Assembly (NCBI GenBank): GCA_017993055.1
Contig: JAGONM010000001.1
Span: forward strand, 141,199 to 205,198
Source: Armatimonadota bacterium
Lineage (GTDB): Bacteria > Armatimonadota > UBA5829 > DTJY01
DNA: 64,000 bases
Direction: 5' to 3'
The notes beneath the pieces were generated by a model. It saw only the letters and a list, made by a program, of their open reading frames with translations. It searched no databases and was not told the DNA's origin. Position numbers and translations under genes: made by a program. Positions 27,286 to 33,255 of the stretch are shown here, piece by piece. How positions within the stretch are numbered: position 1 is the stretch's first letter; the number at the start of each line of letters is the position of its first letter.

Positions 27286-27701
27286 TTGTCTCCTACTTCC
27301 ACCACCCTGCGGCCCTTATCGCCGATGAAGCGGCCCTCAGCCGTAGCCTTCTGTCTCCCGTTCTGCAGCACGGACGCCTCAAGCTCATAGAACCTGCCCC
27401 GCCGTCGGACCAGACATGCAGCAACGGTCATCCAGCGGTTCACCACGACCGGCTCCCTAAATCGAACGTTCAGCCGCACCGTCATTGCCTCTATACCATC
27501 CGCAAACAGGCAGTTGGTCATGGCCGAGTCGAGCAGCGTGGCGACGATACCTCCCTGTACCAGACCCGGGTAGCCCTGGTATTCTTCGCCCAACTTACCC
27601 TCCGCGCTGACCCGCGACATACCGGCGGGTCGGAACTCCAGATGCAGCCCTCGCACATTCCGGTCTCCGCAGGCAAAGCACTCAGCGTGTGCCGAACTCA
27701 T
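27279..27701 (-). CDS. PaaI-type hotdog thioesterase
   Basis: 140 residues of the 4HBT/PaaI hotdog fold: HAECFACGDRNVRGLHLEF, GYPGLVQGGIVATLLDSAM with the catalytic Asp/helix region, and RLNVRFREPVVV. It hydrolyses an acyl-CoA or similar thioester; the substrate is unknown. The ATG at 27701 overlaps the stop of the MinD gene (ATGA), so it is coupled. Its place between a MinD ATPase and HydG is not explained by known pathways. Confidence 0.87.
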   Translation of the reverse strand: MSSAHAECFACGDRNVRGLHLEFRPAGMSRVSAEGKLGEEYQGYPGLVQGGIVATLLDSAMTNCLFADGIEAMTVRLNVRFREPVVVNRWMTVAACLVRRRGRFYELEASVLQNGRQKATAEGRFIGDKGRRVVEVGDNC

Positions 27702-28570
27702 GTGAGCAACCCCGCTGTCCCGACCCAAGCCTCCCTCACTGCCGATGCCGCGGGACCGTTCGAGAACTCGACGAGCGGTCTTCCGGCAGCGTTCGCGTGG
27801 GTGACCGTCTCGTCGAAGGGTATCTCACCGACGACCGGGACTCCGTGCTCCAAGGCAAACTCACGGATGCTCGCGCTGTTCTCAGGATTCAGGTCAACCT
27901 TGTTGATGATGACCGCGCACCGATGACCGAAGTGCTCGATAAGTTGAACCACACGTTCCATGTCGTGCATGCCGGAGAGCGTCGGCTCAGTCACTACCAG
28001 CGCGAGGTCTACGTCGGTGAGCGACGCCGTAGCCGTGCATCCGATCCCCGGGGGACCGTCTATCAGGATGAGATACCTGCCGTCTCGGAGGGCCAAGTCT
28101 TCAGCCTGTTGGCGAACGACCGTGACAAGACGCCCGGAGCTTTCTCCTCCCGGCATGAGCTTCGCGTGGGCCATCGGACCGTACTTCGTGGCTGAGAGGT
28201 AGTACTCTCCGCTCTTGATGGTCTCAAGGGTCAGGGCATGTGCCGGGCAGACAAGAGTGCAGAGCCCGCATCCTTCACAGGCGAGCTCATCCACTTCCTC
28301 GGAAGTGATCGCATCGAACCTGCACCTTAGCTCGCACATACCACAGCGGACACACTTCTCTTCATCGCGGACTGCGATCTTCGCGCCGTAGAAATCACTC
28401 CGCACCTCGATATCCGGGTGGAGAAGAAGGTGGAGATTCGCCGCGTCAACATCGCAGTCTGCAAGCACCTTGTTCTCGGAGAGCGCGGCGAACGATCCGA
28501 GCACCGTCGTCTTGCCGGTTCCTCCCTTTCCACTCACAACCGTCATCTGTCTCATTCTATCAGAGTTCAC
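27698..28570 (-). CDS. MinD/ParA-type P-loop ATPase with inserted 2[4Fe-4S] ferredoxin domain (1)
   Basis: About 290 residues. Deviant Walker A VVSGKGGTGKTT, then CDVDAANLHLLL. An inserted ferredoxin domain follows (CVRCGMCELRCRF and CEGCGLCTLVCP), then LILIDGPPGIGC and VVTEPTLSGMHDMERVV. This family is found in pairs in orange-protein type clusters of sulfate reducers and other anaerobes, where it probably assembles a metal cluster. GTG at 28570 is chosen because GGGAG lies 7 nt upstream. The second member is at 28885-29793. Confidence 0.92.
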   Translation of the reverse strand: MNSDRMRQMTVVSGKGGTGKTTVLGSFAALSENKVLADCDVDAANLHLLLHPDIEVRSDFYGAKIAVRDEEKCVRCGMCELRCRFDAITSEEVDELACEGCGLCTLVCPAHALTLETIKSGEYYLSATKYGPMAHAKLMPGGESSGRLVTVVRQQAEDLALRDGRYLILIDGPPGIGCTATASLTDVDLALVVTEPTLSGMHDMERVVQLIEHFGHRCAVIINKVDLNPENSASIREFALEHGVPVVGEIPFDETVTHANAAGRPLVEFSNGPAASAVREAWVGTAGLLT

Positions 28571-28590
28571 ATGTAGACTCCCGAGTTGTA

Positions 28591-28652
28591 GATGAGTGAG
28601 GAGCAACGAGTGAAGCCTCATCGTGTACCCTCACCTGACGCTCCTCACTCAT
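28591..28652. repeat. Perfect 14-bp inverted repeat between operon genes
   Basis: GATGAGTGAGGAGC near 28591-28604 pairs with GCTCCTCACTCATC near 28639-28652, between the DUF5320-like gene and the MinD gene. It could set relative expression or be a decayed repeat. Confidence 0.55.
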
Positions 28653-28661
28653 CACCGCTCA

Positions 28662-28898
28662 TTACCATCTGCCTCTGCCGCGGCCCATTCCGCGACCCAT
28701 GCCCCGGCCACCGCCCCGGCGGCCAAACGGCCTAACGCCGATGCCGGCCCCCGGCCAGAAGCCGCGAAGGCGACTCCAGAATCCGAGCGCGCCCTGCTGG
28801 TTGGGAGCGCCCGACTGGGTGGGCAGAGCACAATAGCCCCTGCCGCCACCTGTTAGCGGGCCTTGTCCATTCGGACCCGTACCATCAAACCCTGGCAT
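28662..28898 (-). CDS. DUF5320-like small Gly/Arg-rich protein
   Basis: 78 residues starting PGFDGTGPNGQGPLTGGGRGYC, the typical opening of DUF5320 proteins, and ending in a Gly/Arg/Met run. Such proteins accompany NifX/MinD genes in anaerobes; their role is unknown, possibly a flexible metal or cluster binder. The ATG at 28898 is chosen because GGAGG lies 8 nt upstream; the GTG at 28907 overlaps that site. It overlaps the previous MinD gene by 14 nt. Confidence 0.8.
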   Translation of the reverse strand: MPGFDGTGPNGQGPLTGGGRGYCALPTQSGAPNQQGALGFWSRLRGFWPGAGIGVRPFGRRGGGRGMGRGMGRGRGRW

Positions 28899-29793
28899 AT
28901 TCTTCACCTCCTGAAAGAGTGTTCGTTAGTCGCACGATCTCGTCGTACGTATTGAGAAATGCTTCCTTCCATTCGGGAAGCGCTGCGGTCAGCGTATGAC
29001 CGCTGGAGTAGGCTTCGGCGATCTCCCGGGACTGCGGTATTCTCAGCAGAAGAGGTATCTGCTGCTGAAGACAGTAATCCTCGATGCCGGGATCGGTCGG
29101 CCCGTCCCTGTTCACGATGACACCGCACGGGACATTGAGCGCCTTGCAGGTTTCGACCGCCGCCCCCAGGTCGCTCAGACCGAATGGGGTGGGCTCCGTC
29201 ACCAGGATGCAGAAATCGGACGACTCGACGGTCTCCTGCATCGGGCATGCCGTACCCGGGGGAGCGTCAACTATGGTGATCATGTCGGCACTGATCCGAC
29301 GCTTGACGGCCCGGGTGACGGGGCCGCTGCGCTGGACCCCTACGTGGACCGTGCCGCTGTGGAACTTGATGCCCTCCGGGGTCCGGCCGCTCGAAACAAC
29401 ACCGACCTCACGCGCCTCCTCGTCAATGGCGCGTCTAGGGCAGATGTAGACGCATGCGCCGCAACCGCTGCACAATTCCGGGAAGGTCAGCACGGCATCG
29501 CGGATGACCGCGATCGCGCTGTACTGACATACCTCGGCGCACTTGCCGCAGGCATCGCACCGAACCTTGTTGACGCACGGAACCAGCACGGACACGGTTT
29601 CCGTACTCGCGATCTCAGGCCGGAGCAGCAGGTGTGCGTTCGGCTCTTCGACGTCGCAGTCGAGAATCCGCACTCCCCCGGGGTGGCGCTCGTTCAGGGC
29701 AAGGACGAGGCTCGTCGCGATGAGCGTCTTGCCGGTGCCGCCCTTGCCGGCCGCTACCGAAAGAACGGGTAGACTCGGGGTTTTCGCAGGCAT
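28885..29793 (-). CDS. MinD/ParA-type P-loop ATPase with inserted 2[4Fe-4S] ferredoxin domain (2)
   Basis: 302 residues: SVAAGKGGTGKTLIA, ILDCDVEEPNAHLLL, a ferredoxin insert (CDACGKCAEVCQY, CSGCGACVYICP), then TIVDAPPGTACPMQETV and VTEPTPFGLSDL. It is paralogous to the 27698-28570 product, and the pair probably forms a heterodimer. The ATG at 29793 begins one base after the stop of the NifX-like gene; the longer frame to 30045 only shadows that gene. Confidence 0.93.
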   Translation of the reverse strand: MPAKTPSLPVLSVAAGKGGTGKTLIATSLVLALNERHPGGVRILDCDVEEPNAHLLLRPEIASTETVSVLVPCVNKVRCDACGKCAEVCQYSAIAVIRDAVLTFPELCSGCGACVYICPRRAIDEEAREVGVVSSGRTPEGIKFHSGTVHVGVQRSGPVTRAVKRRISADMITIVDAPPGTACPMQETVESSDFCILVTEPTPFGLSDLGAAVETCKALNVPCGVIVNRDGPTDPGIEDYCLQQQIPLLLRIPQSREIAEAYSSGHTLTAALPEWKEAFLNTYDEIVRLTNTLSGGEEYARV

Positions 29794-29794
29794 G

Positions 29795-30283
29795 CTACCG
29801 GCGCCCACCGCGTCCTCCGCCACGGCCCATACCGCCTCCGCGACCCATGCCACCTCCACGGCCCATGCCACCTCCCATTCCACCGCCCGGCGCGGGCCCG
29901 CCTCCCGGCGCCTGGCCCGGAGGCATTCCATAATGCGCCTGAACGCTGGCTCCGCTGATCTGCTGGAGTTGACCGGCCTTGAGCGCCTCGACGTTCTGTC
30001 GAACCGAACCACTTGAGCCGGTGTAGATTCTGATGCCGCCTGCATTCAGCGCCTGAAACGCATTCGGGCCGAAGTTGCCGGCCACGACGGCTTCGACAGC
30101 CTTCGACGCGACGAGTTGGGCCGCCGCGATACCCGCGCCCTGTCCCTGCATCGCGGCGGTGTTTTCCACAACCTCGAAGACCATGGAATCCGTATCAACG
30201 ATGAGAAAGTAAGCGCATCGGCCGAATCGTGGATCGGCCATTGCCTCGAGATTGTCTCCGGTCGAGCATACCGCAACTTTCAT
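29795..30283 (-). CDS. NifX-family protein with Gly/Met/Arg-rich tail
   Basis: 162 residues. Residues 1 to about 110 are the NifX/ORP-type fold (KVAVCSTGDNLEAMADPRFGRC; VVAGNFGPNAFQAL). The last 45 residues are a low-complexity GMGRGGG-type tail. Fold homologues bind Mo-Cu or Fe-Mo sulfur clusters. The ATG follows AGGAGG. It lies directly upstream of the MinD gene, the arrangement seen in orange-protein clusters. Confidence 0.88.
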   Translation of the reverse strand: MKVAVCSTGDNLEAMADPRFGRCAYFLIVDTDSMVFEVVENTAAMQGQGAGIAAAQLVASKAVEAVVAGNFGPNAFQALNAGGIRIYTGSSGSVRQNVEALKAGQLQQISGASVQAHYGMPPGQAPGGGPAPGGGMGGGMGRGGGMGRGGGMGRGGGRGGRR

Positions 30284-30284
30284 G

Positions 30285-30566
30285 TCAGTCCTCCTGATTC
30301 TCGATCTCGGCGATCTGAGCTCTGATCGCCTCCAACTGCTGTTGGAGCATATCCGCCTGGTTCTTCAGCAGAGCTACCCTGTCGAATCCAGTGGGCTCGG
30401 CACCCTGCCAGGCCTGCTCCATCTGCGGAGTAGGCCACTGGCCCGACATCATGAACTGGGCACAAGGCCCGAGTCCGCTCGCACTCCGGCCGACCCATCC
30501 GGGGCTGTATCCGAATCGCATCCAGCCCGGGAGTCCGGTCGCGTAGTACATGTTTCTGTGACGCAT
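30285..30566 (-). CDS. DUF5320-like protein with coiled-coil end
   Basis: 93 residues. The aromatic/Gly-rich N-terminus (YYATGLPGWMRFGYSPGW) is typical of DUF5320-associated proteins, and residues 65-93 form a heptad coiled coil (LLKNQADMLQQQLEAIRAQI). GGAGG lies 7 nt before the ATG. It is the first structural gene of the operon, after the palindrome at 30608-30626, and ends one base before the NifX gene. Confidence 0.8.
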   Translation of the reverse strand: MRHRNMYYATGLPGWMRFGYSPGWVGRSASGLGPCAQFMMSGQWPTPQMEQAWQGAEPTGFDRVALLKNQADMLQQQLEAIRAQIAEIENQED

Positions 30567-30607
30567 TTTGTAACCTCCGTTTCGTCTATTCGCCCTGTCT
30601 GGGCTAT

Positions 30608-30653
30608 TAGGTGTATTTTACACCTATTATCCGCAAAAAAAAGAGGGAAGCAA
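30608..30653 (-). promoter_or_regulatory. Operon promoter and palindromic operator
   Basis: TAGGTGTA-TTT-TACACCTA (30608-30626) is a perfect palindrome. A plausible promoter, TTGCTT (30648-30653) and GATAAT (30626-30631) with a 16-bp spacer, fires into it. The GTGTA/TACAC half-sites match those in the padR promoter, so PadR probably represses the 15-gene operon here. Confidence 0.6.
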
Positions 30654-30671
30654 CGCGGAGCGCGAGTCGCG

Positions 30672-31031
30672 TCAACCAACTCTGCCGGCTGCTGAACTCT
30701 TCTGTGCGTCCTCGAATTCCCTGAGGAATTCGTCCATCTCAGCGCGCCGCTTCTCGATGATCTGCGCCCACTCCGTGAGATGCACTTCGCCTTCAGGCGT
30801 GAGCGAGTAGCAGCGTCTCGCCGGTCCGTGCGAGCCGAACTCCCAGGAAGAGACGACCATCCCGTTCGCCTCCAGTTGGCGCAGCATTCGGTAGACTGCG
30901 CCCGGCTCGATTTCGGAGTCGGTCATCGCCAGCTTCTGAACGTGCTGGATCAGATCGTACCCGTGCGTGTTCGGATGCTGCTTGATCGCCATTATGACCA
31001 CAGGCTCGATTAGCCTGGATAGTTTCCCCAT
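30672..31031 (-). CDS. PadR family transcriptional regulator
   Basis: 119 residues with the PadR winged helix: LIEPVVIMAIKQHPNTHGYDLIQHV, EPGAVYRMLRQLEANGMV, SHGPARRCYSLTPEGEVHL, and a C-terminal dimerisation helix. The ATG at 31031 gives the usual PadR N-terminus, although no ribosome site is visible; the frame is open to 31193 but that part overlaps the promoter. It lies upstream of the Fe-S operon on the same strand. Promoter and operator palindromes with the same half-site suggest autoregulation plus control of the operon. Confidence 0.88.
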   Translation of the reverse strand: MGKLSRLIEPVVIMAIKQHPNTHGYDLIQHVQKLAMTDSEIEPGAVYRMLRQLEANGMVVSSWEFGSHGPARRCYSLTPEGEVHLTEWAQIIEKRRAEMDEFLREFEDAQKSSAAGRVG

Positions 31032-31106
31032 GCTGCAGGAGCAAGGAGGACCCCCCGCTCCGTGCCTGGGACAGAACTGTCTTCGCACCGTATTCCACCA
31101 GTAAGT

Positions 31107-31150
31107 GTGTATTCCACATATATGATACACCGCGCCGGCTCGTCTGTCAA
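31107..31150 (-). promoter_or_regulatory. padR promoter with overlapping operator
   Basis: TTGACA (31145-31150) and TATCAT (31122-31127), spacer 17 bp, on the minus strand. A palindrome GTGTAT-N12-ATACAC (31107-31130) covers the -10 element. This is the layout expected for PadR autorepression. Confidence 0.75.
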
Positions 31151-31295
31151 GCCCCTTTGGCAGGTCATATCGAGTATCTTGTGCACGGCTCATTTCCCAG
31201 CTGTCTCCGGGTTCAGGAATAAGGTCGCCACCAGCACGAGCCTAGAGCGACGCACCCGTTCTCTCAAGGTCAGGCGAAGGCGGGGGCCATCGGAC

Positions 31296-32141
31296 TCATC
31301 CCTTGATGCCCGAGAGCGCGATCCCCGAGATGAAGTACTTCTGCGCTACGAAGAAGAGGATCAGGCAGGGGGCCATCACGACGAGCGAGACCGCCATGAG
31401 GTAATGCAGAGTGACCCCGTAGTGCCCCTGGAAGAACTGGAGGCCGAGCGCGAGGGTCAGCTTGTCCGGCGTGGTGAGGTAGATCAGCGGACCCATGAAG
31501 TCGTTCCACGTGCCGATGAACGTGAAGATCGCGATCACGGCCAGGCACGGCTTGATCAGCGGGAGCATGATCTGCCGGTAGATGCCGAAGGATCCGCACC
31601 CGTCTATCCGCGCGGCGTCCTCCAGCTCGAGCGGGATCGTGAGCATGAACTGCCGGAGCAGGAAGATGTTGAACGCCCCGCCGCCGAGCCACGCGCCGAT
31701 CGTGAGCGGCTTGAACGTGTTCAGCCAACCGATGTCGCGGAACATGAGGTAGACGGGGATCATCGTGACCTGCGCCGGGAGCATCATGGTTGCGAGCGTG
31801 ACGATGAAGAGCGCATCCCGCCCGGGGAATCGGAGGCGGGAGAAGGCGTACCCCGCCATCGAGGCCGTCAGGAGCACGCCGGCGATGACCGTGCCGGTGA
31901 TGATGCAGGTGTTCCTCAGGTAGAGCGTGAACGGCAGGCTCGCCCACCCCTCGATGAAGTTGCGCCAGACCATCGGGTGCGGGATCCACTGAGGCGGGTA
32001 GGCCATCACCTTGTCCGCCGACTTCAGCGCGGTCGAGCACATCCAGAGGAACGGCAGCATCATCCCCACCGATCCCGCGAGCAGCACGGCGTATGTCAAC
32101 CCCTTCGTCGCAAGGCTGGCCAGTTGTCGGTTCGGTTTCAT
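31296..32141 (-). CDS. Sugar ABC transporter permease, MalG type
   Basis: 281 residues with six membrane segments. The EAA loop that contacts the ATPase is EDAARIDGCGSFGIYRQIMLPLIKP. It is the inner-membrane partner of the permease at 32185-33093 and, by inference, of the binding protein at 37292-38692. No ATPase gene is here; such CUT1 systems often share a MsmK/UgpC-type ATPase encoded elsewhere. The ATG follows AGAAGGA. Confidence 0.92.
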   Translation of the reverse strand: MKPNRQLASLATKGLTYAVLLAGSVGMMLPFLWMCSTALKSADKVMAYPPQWIPHPMVWRNFIEGWASLPFTLYLRNTCIITGTVIAGVLLTASMAGYAFSRLRFPGRDALFIVTLATMMLPAQVTMIPVYLMFRDIGWLNTFKPLTIGAWLGGGAFNIFLLRQFMLTIPLELEDAARIDGCGSFGIYRQIMLPLIKPCLAVIAIFTFIGTWNDFMGPLIYLTTPDKLTLALGLQFFQGHYGVTLHYLMAVSLVVMAPCLILFFVAQKYFISGIALSGIKG

Positions 32142-32184
32142 TCCTTCTCTCTGTCGTCCTCCGCCATCTGTGTCTTCTGTGTTC

Positions 32185-33093
32185 TCATCGGCGTCTCTCG
32201 CCTTCGTAGTAGACCCAGGCGGCGGAGGACTTGAAGACCAGCATCGTGAGCACGAGGATGATCACGAAGAGCACCCAGGCCATCGCGGACGCATAGCCCA
32301 TGTGGTAGTAGTTGAACGCCTGGCGGAAGAGGTAGAGCACGTAGAAGAGGGTGCTGTTCACCGGGCCGCCGTTCGTCATCACGAACGCCTGCGTGAACAC
32401 CTGGAAGCTGCCGATGATCCCCATGATCAGGTTGTAGAAGATCACCGGCGTGAGCATCGGGATCGTCACGTGCCGGAACTTAGACCAGACACCGGCCCCA
32501 TCGAGCGACGCGGCCTCGTAGAGATGCTGAGGCACGGACTGCAGGCCGGCTAGGTAGATCACCATCCCGCCGCCGACTCCCCAGAAACTCATCAGGATAA
32601 GCGACAGGAGCGAGGTCCGCGGGTCGGAGAGCCACCCCACCGGCGGGAGTCCGAACGCCCGGAGCACGACGTTGCCGAGCCCGTAGGAGGGGTCGAAGAT
32701 CCATATCCACAGGAGCGCGACCGCCACGCCCGAGACGACCGCCGGGAGGTAGTAGATCGTGCGGAAGACGGCGATGCCGCGGATCTTCTGGTTCATCAGC
32801 AGCGCGACCGCGAGTCCGAGGCTGAGGCCGATCGGGACGCTGACGAATGAGTAGATCATGGTGACCTTCAGGGACTGCCAGAAGAGCGGGTCGCGCGCCA
32901 GCTCGGTGTAGTTCCCGACGCCGATGAACTTCGGCGGGCTGAAGAGGTTGTACTTGCAGAAGCTGATCGCCAGCGACGCGAGCATCGGCCCGGCGGTGAA
33001 CACGATCAGCCCGACGAGCAAAGGCGCGACGAACAGATACCCCTCGATGGATTCTCGGCGACGTAGGTTGCTCACATTCCCTCTCCTCTTCAT
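32185..33093 (-). CDS. Sugar ABC transporter permease, MalF/UgpA type
   Basis: 302 residues with six membrane segments and an EAA loop (LYEAASLDGAGVWSKFRHVTIPMLTP). The ATG at 33093 is chosen because GGAGG lies 9 nt upstream and the product then starts with the usual basic cytoplasmic tail (MKRRGNVSNLRRRES). It lies 43 nt upstream of its partner permease gene. The binding-protein gene, normally next to it, is 4 kb away behind an inserted plus-strand segment. Confidence 0.9.
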   Translation of the reverse strand: MKRRGNVSNLRRRESIEGYLFVAPLLVGLIVFTAGPMLASLAISFCKYNLFSPPKFIGVGNYTELARDPLFWQSLKVTMIYSFVSVPIGLSLGLAVALLMNQKIRGIAVFRTIYYLPAVVSGVAVALLWIWIFDPSYGLGNVVLRAFGLPPVGWLSDPRTSLLSLILMSFWGVGGGMVIYLAGLQSVPQHLYEAASLDGAGVWSKFRHVTIPMLTPVIFYNLIMGIIGSFQVFTQAFVMTNGGPVNSTLFYVLYLFRQAFNYYHMGYASAMAWVLFVIILVLTMLVFKSSAAWVYYEGERRR

Positions 33094-33255
33094 CTCATTC
33101 TGCCTCCACTCCCGCTTCCCCTGCTGCCGCACCCCGGAATGCCGGATGCTTACCGGGAACAAAGGAGCAACCAGCGCTGATAGCGAATGGAGGTATGTGT
33201 GACCGATCATCGTTCAGGAGAGGCCGGATGATGCAAATCCGATTGGCAGCCAATC

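Noticed and set aside
28885..30045. Longer start of the MinD ATPase at 30045
   Set aside because: The first 84 residues are an out-of-frame reading of the NifX-like gene; the ATG at 29793 gives a normal ParA-type N-terminus.
20915..30283. Nitrogenase cofactor genes
   Set aside because: NifX-fold proteins occur, but no nifHDK, nifB or nifEN is present; orange-protein-like function fits better.
30672..31193. Longer PadR start at 31193
   Set aside because: The extra 54 residues are not PadR-like and would place coding sequence over the promoter and operator.
31062..32234. 390-codon plus-strand open frame
   Set aside because: Antisense to a clear ABC permease; charged low-complexity translation.
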